Under the pieces are notes generated by a model that was not told the DNA's origin, made no database searches, and worked only from the letters and a program-made list of their open reading frames with translations. The position numbers and the translations under genes were made by a program. This document shows, in pieces, positions 1 through 7,911 of a DNA stretch of 64,000 nt. Numbering within the stretch: position 1 is the stretch's first letter; each line of letters opens with the position of its first letter. This DNA comes from Treponema sp. (GTDB lineage: Bacteria; Spirochaetota; Spirochaetia; Treponematales; Treponemataceae). The stretch is from positions 1-64,000 of the forward strand of contig JAFLSO010000005.1 of the NCBI GenBank assembly GCA_022510925.1, read 5' to 3'.

Positions 1-890
1 TCCTTGCCAGCCACATTCTTGTAGCTCGCGTTGCGCCAGCGGATGTCATAGCTCACCGTCAGGTCCACCACGTCCAGCAGCCCCGGCAGCACCGCCTGCA
101 CGTAGCCCTCGCCGAACACGCTCTTGGTGAAGTTCTTGGTCGCCCTTGCAAGACCCAGTTCCGTTTTATCAGCCTCCTTGTCCAAGTCTACAACAGCCTC
201 AACGCCGTCATAGTATGTTCCCAGGCGGAAGCCCGCGTTCACCGTGGCGTCCAGGTCCTCCACGGGCAGCTTGTACTGCGCCGCCAGCTTGAACTTCTGT
301 ATCATGTTCTTCCACTGGTTGTACTCGTCAAGCTGTATACCGTTTCCGTGTATGGGCAGGATGGGGAAGCCCACGAACGCGCGGAGCCCTTTCACCACGT
401 AGGGCGCTATCTCCACGCCCGTCAGGTACTGGCCGTAGTCGCTGTCCGCCAGGTTGGTTATGCTCTGGTCCCCCAGCACGGCGCCCCCCGCTATGTAGCC
501 AGCGTTGAAATTCTCGAACTTTCCGGTGTACAGGTTCACCTGGTCGTTCAGGAACCCCACCTTCATGTTGCCCTGATAGAAAGGCGTGTATATCTGGTCC
601 GAGAAGTCGTAGTACTCCTCGTCGCCGCCGTCCGCGTTGAAGTACAGCCCCAGGTTGAACTCGAAGTTCGCCGCCGTGACGCTCGCGTCCACCGTCATGC
701 TCCCGTCCGGGTCGTATCCCGCCGAGGGCTCGCTCCTCTTTTTATCCCCATTGGTGTCCCTGAAATCCTGCGTGACCCCGTAGGTGGTGAAGTCCACGCC
801 CGCATGGAATGTCACGCTCTGCGCGAATGCCGCGCCCGCTACCAGGCACAGCGCCGCTCCTGAAATGAACCTCAGTCTCTTCATGTCCAT
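1..890 (-). CDS. Outer-membrane beta-barrel protein, C-terminus cut off by the window edge
   Basis: The frame is open from an ATG at 890 to the window edge, giving about 296 residues with the C-terminus missing. An AGGAGG Shine-Dalgarno sequence lies 4 nt before this ATG and 10 nt before an in-frame ATG at 884 (MKRLRF), so either may be the start. The N-terminus is a classical signal peptide ending AGAAFAQ. The mature part has alternating polar/hydrophobic strands, many Asp, Asn, Gly and Tyr residues and no cytoplasmic enzyme motifs, typical of treponemal outer-membrane barrels or porin-like proteins. The exact family is not recognised. The gene reads away from pflB and has no poly-G promoter in the visible upstream sequence. 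Confidence 0.75.
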   Translation of the reverse strand, partial: MDMKRLRFISGAALCLVAGAAFAQSVTFHAGVDFTTYGVTQDFRDTNGDKKRSEPSAGYDPDGSMTVDASVTAANFEFNLGLYFNADGGDEEYYDFSDQIYTPFYQGNMKVGFLNDQVNLYTGKFENFNAGYIAGGAVLGDQSITNLADSDYGQYLTGVEIAPYVVKGLRAFVGFPILPIHGNGIQLDEYNQWKNMIQKFKLAAQYKLPVEDLDATVNAGFRLGTYYDGVEAVVDLDKEADKTELGLARATKNFTKSVFGEGYVQAVLPGLLDVVDLTVSYDIRWRNASYKNVAGK

Positions 891-1329
891 TTTTCCTCCT
901 GATTTTTATCCGCCACCAACAGGTGGCCTCTCTGCCACAGTCTGCCCTCCGTCAGAACGGACCGCCGTGCCGCACCCGGGCGCCCTCCGCCTCCAGGAGC
1001 CTCCGCACTCTCCACGCCGCGCTCCGTATCAACTCCGCCCGATACACTGCCCAAAAGTACCCTAATAGGACCTTTTCTTGAGGAATTTCCGCGCCATATG
1101 AAACGGGTTCTGTCGATATGAACGAAAAATCATGCGGGGGCAGGAAGAATTGACGGCAGGAACGCCCGGTAACAGGCTGAGAATTTCCCGCGGAAAGCCC
1201 CGCTCCGGGTCTGCTATCCGATAGCGATGAGACGGATTCTGAGGCAATGGTCACAATAAACAGAAAGCCCCGCCTGGAAAACAGGCGGGGCGGTACCGGA
1301 AGAAAATCTGTCCTCTGGTCTAATTACAA
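891..1329. other. Intergenic region between outer-membrane protein and pflB, no gene supported
   Basis: Only short overlapping open frames on both strands occur here, rich in Arg, Pro and Ser and without ribosome-binding sites, so no gene is called. The region holds the 5' leader of the outer-membrane protein gene, with its Shine-Dalgarno sequence at 895-900, and the pflB terminator at 1267-1291. No convincing promoter for the outer-membrane protein was found. Confidence 0.5.
1267..1291 (-). terminator. Rho-independent terminator of pflB
   Basis: A perfect 10-bp GC-rich stem (1267-1276 with 1282-1291) with a 5-nt loop lies 38 nt after the pflB stop codon. On the minus strand it is followed by a T-rich run (TTTCTGTTTATT). 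Confidence 0.85.
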
Positions 1330-3672
1330 TTACAGCGTGCCGTGGCAGGTTCTGGCGATAACGTCGTCCTGCTGCTCCTTTGTAAGGTTTATGAAGCGCA
1401 CCGCGTAGCCGGACACGCGCACCGTAAAGTTAGCGTACTCAGGCTTCTCGGGATGGGCCTGGCAGTCCTTGAGCTTCTCCACGCCAAAGACGTTCACGTT
1501 AAGGTGATGCGCGCCCTTCTCAAAGTAGCCGTCCATCACATTCACCAGATTGTCTATGCGCTCCGTCTCGGTGTGGCCGAGCGCGTCAGGGTTAATTGTC
1601 TGGGTGTTTGAGATTCCGTCAAGCGCATACTCGTAGGGAACTTTCGCCACGGAGTTAAGGCTCTTCACAAGGCCCTTGGTCTCCGCTCCGTATGAGGGGT
1701 TCGCTCCGGGACTGAACGGCTCATGAGCCTTGCGTCCGTTGGGAAGCGCGCCGGTCGCCTTTCCGTAGACCACGTTAGATGTGATTGTGAGGATTGACGT
1801 AGTGGGCTCAGCGTCGCGGTAGGTGTGATGCTTCTTGATTTTCGCAAGGAACGTCTTAAGAAGCCACTTCGCTATCTCGTCAGCGCGGTCATCATCCTGG
1901 CCGTAGCGCGGGAAGTCGCCCTCCACCTCAAAGTCTTTCGCCATGCCTTTGACAACCTCCACCACGGCGCCGGTCTTTTTGTTCTTCACCTCTATGTCGC
2001 CGCGGATTACCTTCACCTTGGCGTACTTGATGGCGCACAGGGAGTCCACCACATGGCTGAATCCCGCGATTCCCGTGGCGAACGTGCGGCGCACGTCAGT
2101 GTCAATCAGGGCCATCTCAGCGGCCTCGTAGTAGTATTTGTCGTGCATGTAGTGGATGGCGTTCAGCGTGTTCACGTACAGCCCCGCAAGCCAGTCAAGC
2201 ATTATGTCGTACTTGCGCATCACCTCGTCATAATCCAGATAATCCGATGTGATGGGGGCTATCTCGGGACCAACCTGCACGCCCGGGGTAAGGCCAGCCT
2301 CCTCGTCGCGTCCGCCGTTGATGGCGTAAAGGAGCGCCTTGGCAAGGTTCGCGCGGGCACCGAAGAACTGCATCTCCTTTCCGGTCTGCGTGGCGGATAC
2401 GCAGCAGCAGATTGAGTAGTCGTCACCCCAAATCGGGCGCATGACATCGTCGTTCTCGTACTGGATTGAGGATGTGTCTATGGAGATTTTGGCCGCGTAC
2501 TTGCGGAAATTCTCGGGAAGGCGCTTTGAGTAAAGCACGGTGATGTTGGGCTCCGGGCTGGGGCTCATGTTCTCCAGAGTGTGCAGGAAGCGGAAGTCGT
2601 TCTTGGTGACCATGGAGCGTCCGTCCTGTCCCAGGCCCGCCACCTCAAGCGTGGCCCAGATCGGGTCGCCGGAGAACAGCTGGTTGTAGGACTCTATGCG
2701 GGCGAAGCGCACCATGCGGAACTTCATGACTATGTGGTCCACGAGCTCCTGCGCCTGCTCCTCGGTGATTGTGCCGTTCTTAAGGTCACGCTCTATGTAG
2801 ATGTCCAGGAAAGTAGCTATGCGGCCCACGGACATGGCGGCTCCGTTCTGCGTCTTGATTGCGGCCAGGTATCCGAAGTACAGCCACTGGAACGCCTCCT
2901 TGGCGGTTTTGGCGGGCTTGGAGATGTCGAACCCGTATGACGCGGCCATCTCCTTCATCTGGTTAAGGGCCTTTATCTGCTCCGCGACCTCCTCGCGCAG
3001 GCGGATTACGTCATCGGTCATGGTGCCGTCGCCTATGTTGGCGAAATCCTTCTGCTTCTGCTCTATAAGGAAGTCTATGCCGTAGAGCGCTATGCGGCGG
3101 TAGTCTCCCACTATGCGCCCGCGGCCGTATGTGTCGGGAAGACCGGTCAGTATGTGGCTGGAGCGCGCCTTGCGTATCTCGGGATTGTACACCTGGAACA
3201 CCGCGTCAGAGTGCGTCTTATGGTATTCGGTGAAGATTTTGTGCAGCTCAGCGCTGGGCTTGTAGCCGTACATCTCGCAGCTCTGCTCCGCCATGCGTAT
3301 TCCGCCGAACGGCATGAAAGCGCGCTTCAAGGGCTTGTCAGTCTGAAGCCCCACCACCTGCTCAAGGCTCTTTCCTTCCTCGCAGATGTAGCCGGGCTTG
3401 TGCGCCGTTATGCCAGTAACTATATCCGTGTCCAGGTCAAGGACTCCGTGCCTCTCCTTTCCGTCAAGACCCACGGATTTTTTGTTGTACTCTTCTTTCT
3501 GAAGACGCTGCAACTCACCAAAAAGCTTGTTGGTTGCCGCTGTGGGACCAGCAAGGAAGCTAGAATCACCGTCATAAGGCGTGTAGTTCAGCTGAATGAA
3601 TTCACGGACGTTTACCTCGTCCTGCCATAGTCGGCCTGTCTTAAAGCCGCTCCATTCTTCTCTTACGCTCAT
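1330..3672 (-). CDS. pflB: Formate C-acetyltransferase (pyruvate formate-lyase)
   Basis: This glycyl-radical enzyme converts pyruvate and CoA to acetyl-CoA and formate in anaerobic fermentation. The 780 residues match the family length of about 750-780. The glycyl-radical motif RVSGYAVRF lies near the C-terminus with the radical Gly at about residue 755. The active-site cysteine pair lies in the ICCCVSATQ stretch, which has three consecutive Cys where two are usual. The start follows an AAAGAGG ribosome-binding site. It is monocistronic, with its own consensus-like promoter upstream and a strong terminator downstream. The radical-SAM activase gene (pflA), often adjacent in other bacteria, is not in this window. 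The identification is firm. Confidence 0.97.
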   Translation of the reverse strand: MSVREEWSGFKTGRLWQDEVNVREFIQLNYTPYDGDSSFLAGPTAATNKLFGELQRLQKEEYNKKSVGLDGKERHGVLDLDTDIVTGITAHKPGYICEEGKSLEQVVGLQTDKPLKRAFMPFGGIRMAEQSCEMYGYKPSAELHKIFTEYHKTHSDAVFQVYNPEIRKARSSHILTGLPDTYGRGRIVGDYRRIALYGIDFLIEQKQKDFANIGDGTMTDDVIRLREEVAEQIKALNQMKEMAASYGFDISKPAKTAKEAFQWLYFGYLAAIKTQNGAAMSVGRIATFLDIYIERDLKNGTITEEQAQELVDHIVMKFRMVRFARIESYNQLFSGDPIWATLEVAGLGQDGRSMVTKNDFRFLHTLENMSPSPEPNITVLYSKRLPENFRKYAAKISIDTSSIQYENDDVMRPIWGDDYSICCCVSATQTGKEMQFFGARANLAKALLYAINGGRDEEAGLTPGVQVGPEIAPITSDYLDYDEVMRKYDIMLDWLAGLYVNTLNAIHYMHDKYYYEAAEMALIDTDVRRTFATGIAGFSHVVDSLCAIKYAKVKVIRGDIEVKNKKTGAVVEVVKGMAKDFEVEGDFPRYGQDDDRADEIAKWLLKTFLAKIKKHHTYRDAEPTTSILTITSNVVYGKATGALPNGRKAHEPFSPGANPSYGAETKGLVKSLNSVAKVPYEYALDGISNTQTINPDALGHTETERIDNLVNVMDGYFEKGAHHLNVNVFGVEKLKDCQAHPEKPEYANFTVRVSGYAVRFINLTKEQQDDVIARTCHGTL

Positions 3673-3738
3673 CTTGAAACCTCTTTCCTATGTGGTTACT
3701 GAAATAAATGACCCGAAGTGCTTTACTTCGTCCTTTAA

Positions 3739-3767
3739 AATATAATCCACTTATAGGAAATATTCAA
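3739..3767 (-). promoter_or_regulatory. Sigma70-type promoter of pflB
   Basis: On the minus strand a TTGAAT -35 box (3762-3767) and a TATATT -10 box (3739-3744) are separated by exactly 17 nt. Transcription would begin near 3732, giving a leader of about 60 nt. The gene-free stretch 3673-4017 holds this promoter and the divergent fliS promoter; an open frame at 3708-3983 overlaps it and is not supported. Confidence 0.75.
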
Positions 3768-3955
3768 CTGAATTCAGGGCTTTTGACGGCGCTTTATACG
3801 GCTTATTTAGTGTTTCCCGTCCTCCGCCGGGCGCGGACACCGCTCCATTTAGCGTGCGGGGACTTCTCCGTGGAAGCCATGGTCATTTTCTTGCGGAAAG
3901 ACGCATCCGGGCCTCAGTATTCCGCCCCGCCGCAGGCACGGCCTCTAAAAAACCG

Positions 3956-3983
3956 TAAACCGAGCGCCAACGCCCGCCGATAA
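3956..3983 (+). promoter_or_regulatory. Sigma28 (FliA)-type promoter of fliS-flgN
   Basis: A perfect GCCGATAA -10 element (3976-3983) is preceded by TAAA (3956-3959) at 16 nt. The FliA consensus has 15 nt between these elements. It lies 34 nt upstream of the fliS start, and the downstream genes are flagellar, which fits late-class flagellar control. Confidence 0.6.
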
Positions 3984-4017
3984 TCTAATGAGATTTTTCA
4001 TATTTAAAGAGGTGAAT

Positions 4018-4476
4018 ATGGCTTACGCAAACAATCCTTACGGCGGATACAACGCCTACCACGAGATAGGCGTAAAGACAGCGAGCCAGGGGAAGCTGGT
4101 GGTCATGCTCTATGAGGGCGCGGTGCAGCATCTGGAGAAGGCCATGGCACTCATAGACGACGGGAATAAAATCTCCGCGGGAAAGATTGAAAGCTACGGG
4201 AACCACATACAGAAAGTGCAGGACATAATAACGGAGCTTCAGGTGAGCCTGGACCTGGAGAAAGGCGGGGAGATAGCCAGGAACCTTATGTCCCTCTACG
4301 TTTACTTCAATAAAATACTGCTGGACTCCACGCTCACCCACGACAAAAAGAGCCTTACGGATGTGCACAGGATGCTCGCCGAGCTAAGGGACAGCTGGGT
4401 CACGGCGGCAAGCAGCACGGCGAACACAGAGGCCCCCGCGCCGCAGGACAGGCCCTCCGTGAACATAACGGGCTAG
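4018..4476 (+). CDS. fliS: Flagellin export chaperone FliS
   Basis: FliS binds the C-terminus of flagellin in the cytoplasm, keeps it unfolded and hands it to the flagellar export apparatus. In spirochetes the clients would be the FlaB periplasmic-filament proteins. The 152-residue product has the FliS pattern: an N-terminal NPYGGYNAYHEIGV segment, then KLVVMLYEGAVQHLEKA, then predicted helices ending in a Thr/Ala/Pro-rich tail. The start at 4018 is chosen because it follows AAAGAGG with proper spacing; an upstream in-frame ATG at 3988 has no ribosome-binding site and would lie at the sigma28 transcription start. It is followed after 27 nt by a FlgN-like gene. Confidence 0.93.
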   Translation: MAYANNPYGGYNAYHEIGVKTASQGKLVVMLYEGAVQHLEKAMALIDDGNKISAGKIESYGNHIQKVQDIITELQVSLDLEKGGEIARNLMSLYVYFNKILLDSTLTHDKKSLTDVHRMLAELRDSWVTAASSTANTEAPAPQDRPSVNITG

Positions 4477-4503
4477 CGGAGCCAAGGAATACCGGGGGAG
4501 AAC

Positions 4504-4986
4504 ATGGAAAGCAACCTTACGCAGCAGGAGCTCGATGAGCGTGTCGCCATACTGCGGAAATACAAGGACCTTCTAAGGCAGCAGCGGGATAAATTCCAGG
4601 CGTACCTAAGGGTGCTTGAGAGCCAGGAGAAAAGCATACACAAAGAGGACGGGGAGTCCGTGGAGGCGCACACCATGTTCGCCGAGCGCCTCATAGGGAG
4701 CATAAAGGAGCTTCAGAAAGCGATAATCCCCATGCAGGGGCTTTACGACACATCGCCCGCCGCAGACGATGACGCTGACGGAAATTCCGTGGAGAAGCTT
4801 AAGCGCGACCTGAATGACCTCAGGAACAGGGCCATCTCGCAGAACGACAAAAACCGCGCCCTGCTCCGCACTCAGATTGAGCAGATAACGGACCAGCTGT
4901 CCAAATTCAAGAACCCCTACTCGTCCGTGCACAGCATATACGCGGACCAGGACGGCGCAGGCAGCATGATTCAGATAGAGATATAG
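4504..4986 (+). CDS. FlgN-like flagellar chaperone
   Basis: This is a 160-residue, almost wholly helical, charged protein with coiled-coil-like heptads at about residues 5-60 and 95-135. The size, helical content, the N-terminal half (ELDERVAILRKYKDLLRQQR) and its place directly after fliS fit the FlgN/FliS-partner type of export chaperone, which protects hook-associated proteins. FlgN proteins are poorly conserved, so the assignment leans on context. A GGGGGAGA-type ribosome-binding site precedes the ATG. It probably shares the sigma28 promoter of fliS. It is convergent with tcdA, with 16 nt between stop codons. Confidence 0.65.
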   Translation: MESNLTQQELDERVAILRKYKDLLRQQRDKFQAYLRVLESQEKSIHKEDGESVEAHTMFAERLIGSIKELQKAIIPMQGLYDTSPAADDDADGNSVEKLKRDLNDLRNRAISQNDKNRALLRTQIEQITDQLSKFKNPYSSVHSIYADQDGAGSMIQIEI

Positions 4987-5002
4987 AATCAGGCGCAGAA
5001 AA

Positions 5003-5737
5003 TCACATCACGCCCGAAAGCTCACCTATAACGCAGGATGCCATAAGAAGCCCCGCCACTGAGGGCCCGAACGCTATGCTGCCCGGCGCGAATCCCTTAC
5101 CCTTGCGCTCGGCGGCGTCTCCGTCCTCTATCTTAAGCGGAACGGGAGGCTCCTTTGAGTACACCACCTTAAGATGCTCCACGCCGCGCTTTCTCAGTTC
5201 CCGCCGCATTACCCTGGCAAGCGGGCACACGGACGTCTCGGAGATATCGGCGAGCGTAAAAAGCTCAGGATGAATCTTATTGCCCGCGCCCATGCAGCTT
5301 ATCACAGGAACATCCGCCTCCATGGCCTGCATCACTATCTGTATTTTCCCCGCCACGGTATCTATGCAGTCCACCACATAATCAAAATCCCCGAACTTGA
5401 ATTCACCGGCGGTCTGCGGCGTAAAGAAAACCTTACGCGCGCTCACGTCGCATCCGGGGTTTATGTCAAGGACACGCTCCCTGGCCGCCTCAGCCTTGCT
5501 TTTTCCCAGCGTGGAGTGCAGGGCCAGAATCTGCCTGTTGATGTTAGTCACGCTCAACACGTCGTCGTCCACTATCTCCATGGCGCCCACTCCGCTCCGT
5601 GCCAGGGCCTCAATCACATAGCCGCCCACACCTCCTGCCCCGAACACAAGCACCCTGCTCTTATAAAGCCTCTCCATGGCGGACTTCCCCAGAAGAAGCC
5701 CCGTCCTTGAGAATCTGCTAAGACAGTCACCGTCCAT
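5003..5737 (-). CDS. tcdA: tRNA threonylcarbamoyladenosine dehydratase (ThiF/MoeB/E1 family)
   Basis: TcdA uses ATP to cyclise the t6A37 modification of ANN-decoding tRNAs to ct6A. The 244-residue protein has the Rossmann ATP motif GAGGVGG at residues 33-39, followed by EIVDDDVLSVTNINRQ, the family's nucleotide- and Mg-binding block, and DCIDTVAGK, characteristic of TcdA rather than MoeB or ThiF. The CPLARVMRRELRKRG segment is also typical. An AGAAAG-type ribosome-binding site precedes the ATG. It is divergent from a tRNA-Thr gene, itself an ANN-decoding tRNA and so a plausible substrate. Confidence 0.9.
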   Translation of the reverse strand: MDGDCLSRFSRTGLLLGKSAMERLYKSRVLVFGAGGVGGYVIEALARSGVGAMEIVDDDVLSVTNINRQILALHSTLGKSKAEAARERVLDINPGCDVSARKVFFTPQTAGEFKFGDFDYVVDCIDTVAGKIQIVMQAMEADVPVISCMGAGNKIHPELFTLADISETSVCPLARVMRRELRKRGVEHLKVVYSKEPPVPLKIEDGDAAERKGKGFAPGSIAFGPSVAGLLMASCVIGELSGVM

Positions 5738-5761
5738 AACTTTCTCCTTGAAATTATCATG

Positions 5762-5790
5762 TTGACTGAAATAATGATTTTTGCTACTAT
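5762..5790 (+). promoter_or_regulatory. Promoter of tRNA-Thr
   Basis: TTGACT (5762-5767), a 17-nt spacer, then TACTAT (5785-5790) preceded by TGC, an extended -10. The -10 ends 8 nt before the first base of the mature tRNA, so the 5' leader would be only 1-2 nt. Confidence 0.7.
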
Positions 5791-5798
5791 TATCTCAC

Positions 5799-5871
5799 GC
5801 CGACTTAGCTCATCCGGTAGAGCAACGCACTCGTAACGCGTAGGTGGTTGGTTCAAGTCCGACAGTCGGCT
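5799..5871 (+). tRNA. tRNA-Thr (anticodon CGU)
   Basis: A 73-nt cloverleaf can be drawn by hand. The 7-bp acceptor stem (GCCGACT with AGTCGGC) is perfect, as are the 4-bp D stem and the 5-bp T stem around TTCAAGT. The anticodon loop is C-T-CGT-A-A, with the anticodon at 5832-5834, which decodes ACG threonine codons. The last base pair of the anticodon stem is an A-C mismatch. The discriminator base is U and the 3' CCA is not encoded. Confidence 0.92.
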
Positions 5872-5969
5872 CTATCTACCGCATCCATAAATTATCACAA
5901 AATCATTCCCGAGCACAACAAACGCATCTGGCTTTCCGCGCGCAGAAAAGCGAATTCCTCCGCGCCCTC

Positions 5970-5997
5970 TTGACATGATACTGGGGGGGGGTAAAAT
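5970..5997 (+). promoter_or_regulatory. Poly-G (phase-variable type) promoter of the beta-barrel gene
   Basis: A consensus TTGACA -35 (5970-5975) and TAAAAT -10 (5992-5997) are separated by a 16-nt spacer whose last 9 bases are all G (5983-5991). Slippage of the G run would change the -35/-10 distance; one extra G would give the optimal 17 nt. Poly-G tracts at promoters of tpr and OmpW-like genes are known to switch expression in Treponema pallidum. Confidence 0.8.
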
Positions 5998-6029
5998 AGA
6001 AATCAGATTTTTACTTTGAGGAGTTCTCT

Positions 6030-6731
6030 ATGAAGAAAAAACTGATTGTGCTTGCTGCGGTTGCGGCCGTGACAGCAGGGTTCGCCGCCGCGGAAGTGTC
6101 TGTGGGAATACGCGGAGGCACGGGTCTTATGCTCGGAACGTCATGGTCTGACAAGATAACAGCGTCGGTGAAGGACACTATGGAGCCCTCCATAATAAAC
6201 AGCCTGGCAGCGGGAGCGGCGGTTTTCGCAAAAATCCCCATATTCAACGGGCTGGGCATTCAGCCGGAATTCGGCATCTCATACAACGAGATGAGGCTCG
6301 GACTCAATAAAGAGAACAGAGAATTATTACAACAGTTCTCCTCAGACAAGGACTACCAGACATGGTTCGCATACTCCGCGCTGGACATTCCGATTCTTGT
6401 CTCCTATGATTTTAAAGTCGGCAAAAAAATCACGCTCACGCCGCTTGCAGGACCCAAGCTCTCCATACCCATAGGAAAGATTAAGGAGGATGCAAGCCGC
6501 ACCTCCTCAGGCGGTCCTCTTCCTGCGGAATATGAGACAGGCTCTCCCGTTCTGTTCAGCATGGTGGCGGGCATGGACGCGGCGTTCGGGCTGAGACACG
6601 GCGCGATAGTAACGGACCTTCGCTACGACATAGGAATCTCCTCGCTTCGGATTAAAACAGGCAGCTCAGAATCTGACGTGGCGGTTCCCCGCGCGCTGTT
6701 CCTAAGCGTGGGCTACCAGCTGACCTTCTGA
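6030..6731 (+). CDS. Secreted outer-membrane beta-barrel protein
   Basis: The 233-residue protein has a signal peptide (MKKKLIVLAAVAAVTAGFAAA), then repeated amphipathic strands with turns rich in Gly, Asp and Ser, and ends in an aromatic residue (VGYQLTF), the usual signal for outer-membrane barrel insertion. Its size suggests an 8-strand barrel of the OmpW/PorT-like kind. A GAGGAG ribosome-binding site precedes the ATG. It is transcribed from the poly-G promoter at 5970-5997 and ends in a strong terminator, so it forms a separate switchable unit. The function (adhesin, small-solute pore or other) cannot be read from the sequence. Confidence 0.8.
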   Translation: MKKKLIVLAAVAAVTAGFAAAEVSVGIRGGTGLMLGTSWSDKITASVKDTMEPSIINSLAAGAAVFAKIPIFNGLGIQPEFGISYNEMRLGLNKENRELLQQFSSDKDYQTWFAYSALDIPILVSYDFKVGKKITLTPLAGPKLSIPIGKIKEDASRTSSGGPLPAEYETGSPVLFSMVAGMDAAFGLRHGAIVTDLRYDIGISSLRIKTGSSESDVAVPRALFLSVGYQLTF

Positions 6732-6756
6732 CAATCTTAAGTCCTCCGAATTCAGG

Positions 6757-6784
6757 TGCGGCTCCACGGAGCCGCATTTTTTTT
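6757..6784 (+). terminator. Rho-independent terminator of the beta-barrel gene
   Basis: A perfect 8-bp stem (6757-6764 with 6769-6776) with a 4-nt loop is followed directly by 8 T residues. It isolates the beta-barrel gene from the second poly-G promoter that starts 17 nt further on. Confidence 0.92.
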
Positions 6785-6800
6785 GTCCCGCGCGCCGCCA

Positions 6801-6828
6801 TTGACAATATGCCAGGGGGGGGTAATAT
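6801..6828 (+). promoter_or_regulatory. Second poly-G promoter, without an intact gene of its own
   Basis: TTGACA (6801-6806), a 16-nt spacer ending in 8 G (6815-6822), then TAATAT (6823-6828). The layout is the same as the promoter at 5970-5997. It leads into a 21-codon open frame and then, with no terminator seen, toward the acyl carrier protein gene at 7024. Confidence 0.75.
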
Positions 6829-6858
6829 AATAAAAGCATTTTACGTCCGGGAGTTTTT

Positions 6859-6924
6859 ATGAGAGGAAAGATCCTTAGGGCATCGTCATTTCCGCGTGAG
6901 CCCTGCGCATGCCCCATCACTTGA
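6859..6924 (+). other. 21-codon open frame or gene remnant behind the second poly-G promoter
   Basis: An ATG at 6859, preceded by a GGGAG ribosome-binding site at 7-nt spacing, opens a frame of 21 residues (MRGKILRASS...) ending at TGA 6922-6924. The leader resembles that of the beta-barrel gene (T-rich stretch, GGAG, short T run, ATG). The peptide begins with positive charges like a signal peptide but lacks a hydrophobic core. It may be what is left of a second phase-variable surface gene, or a leader peptide. Its stop codon overlaps the -35 box of the next promoter. Confidence 0.4.
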
Positions 6925-6948
6925 CTTTTTTAACCCTTATGATATTCT
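6921..6948 (+). promoter_or_regulatory. Promoter of the acyl carrier protein gene cluster
   Basis: TTGACT (6921-6926), a 16-nt spacer, then TATTCT (6943-6948). The leader of about 70 nt can form a hairpin (GCGGAG..CTCCGC, 6963-7001) before the AAAGGAG ribosome-binding site at about 7010. Confidence 0.6.
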
Positions 6949-7023
6949 ATCTTAATCATATTGCGGAGGACTCAAGGTCATTAAGGACACAGTCTCTCCG
7001 CTTACAAAAAAAGGAGCATCAAA

Positions 7024-7278
7024 ATGACAAAAGAAGAAATCTTTGAGAAAATCAAAAACATACTGGTAACAAAATTCGAAATCGCTGAGGACGACATAAA
7101 GCTTGAGTCAAACATGGCGGAGGAATTCGACCTGGACTCCATAGATTTCATAGACCTGGTGGTTGACATGAAGAACTGGATTCCCGGAAAAATAAATCCC
7201 GACATCTTCAAGACAGTCAAGACAGTGCAGGATGTGGTTGACACGCTCTATCCCTACACGCAGGGACAGGCGCAGTAA
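7024..7278 (+). CDS. Acyl carrier protein (accessory type)
   Basis: This is an 84-residue carrier protein. The phosphopantetheine attachment serine is Ser39 in the motif DLDSIDFIDLV. Housekeeping bacterial ACPs usually read DSLD at this site; DSID is more common in carriers of dedicated acyl or polyene pathways. A strong AAAGGAG ribosome-binding site precedes the ATG. It is first in a same-strand run with a thioesterase, a ketoreductase and a ketosynthase, which are all enzymes that act on ACP-bound chains. Whether it is also the main ACP of the cell cannot be decided here. Confidence 0.9.
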   Translation: MTKEEIFEKIKNILVTKFEIAEDDIKLESNMAEEFDLDSIDFIDLVVDMKNWIPGKINPDIFKTVKTVQDVVDTLYPYTQGQAQ

Positions 7279-7287
7279 CATGAGCAT

Positions 7288-7307
7288 GGCGGTCCGGGCG
7301 GGCCGCC
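7288..7307 (+). other. Intercistronic mRNA hairpin after the ACP gene
   Basis: An 8-bp GC-rich stem (7288-7295 with 7300-7307, one G-T pair) with a 4-nt loop starts 10 nt after the ACP stop codon. No T run follows, so it looks more like an mRNA 3'-end stabiliser or processing site than a terminator. This would let the ACP be made in excess over the downstream enzymes. Confidence 0.45.
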
Positions 7308-7406
7308 GCAATCATTCCACGCGCGAGGTAAGTCCACGCTTGTGTTTTAAGGGCAGGAAAAAGATGGCTGACGGTTACGGCGGTTCAATTCAGCCGGAGG
7401 CATAAG

Positions 7407-7850
7407 ATGAAAGACTCTTTTTTTAGCGCGGAGATTATCATTAACGTAGAATTCTACGACGTAGATTCCATGCGTGTGGTGTGGCACGGAAATTACATAA
7501 AGTTCATGGAGCAGGCAAGGTGCGCCCTGCTTGAGAGGCTTAACTGCGGCTATCTGGAAATGGAAAGAATAAAATGCCTTTTTCCTCTCACAGACCTGCG
7601 CATAAAGTACATACGCTCATTCCGTTACGGGGAGCGTGTACGCGCGGTGGCTCACCTTACGGAGTACGAGACCTGCTTTAAAATACGCTACGAATTTTTC
7701 AACGCTGACACAGGGGAGCTTGCCACAAAGGCGGAGAGCACGCAGATGGCGGTAGACGCGGAGACAGGAGAGTCGCAGTTCTCCACTCCCAGGGTGTTCG
7801 TAGAGCGCATAGAGAGAATTATCGCAGAAAAAAATCAGAGAGAGTCTTAG
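7407..7850 (+). CDS. Acyl-CoA/acyl-ACP thioesterase, 4HBT hot-dog family (YbgC-like)
   Basis: The 147-residue protein carries the hot-dog thioesterase signature near its N-terminus (FYDVDSMRVVWHGNYIKFMEQAR in outline, residues 16-38). Asp18/Asp20 and His27 match the catalytic pattern D-x-D-(x)4-5-V-W-H-x-x-Y. The family hydrolyses thioesters of CoA or ACP. It lies between an ACP and a FabG, so the likely role is chain release or editing on that ACP. A GGAGG ribosome-binding site precedes the ATG. The substrate cannot be told from the sequence. Confidence 0.85.
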   Translation: MKDSFFSAEIIINVEFYDVDSMRVVWHGNYIKFMEQARCALLERLNCGYLEMERIKCLFPLTDLRIKYIRSFRYGERVRAVAHLTEYETCFKIRYEFFNADTGELATKAESTQMAVDAETGESQFSTPRVFVERIERIIAEKNQRES

Positions 7851-7911
7851 ACGGACAGTATTCAGGCTCAATTTTTTTAATGGTTGGACTTTCATAAAGG
7901 CAGGAGGCAGT

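Noticed and set aside
348-863. Long open frame on the plus strand near the left edge
   Set aside because: It is the antisense of the truncated outer-membrane protein, which has a signal peptide, a ribosome-binding site and a frame open to the edge. The plus frame is Val/Arg/His-rich and has no start signal.
952-1254. Overlapping short minus-strand frames between the outer-membrane protein and pflB
   Set aside because: They have no ribosome-binding site, biased Arg/Pro/Ser composition and no family resemblance.
3708-3983. 91-codon plus-strand frame upstream of fliS
   Set aside because: It overlaps both the pflB promoter and the sigma28 promoter of fliS, and has no ribosome-binding site or recognisable domain.
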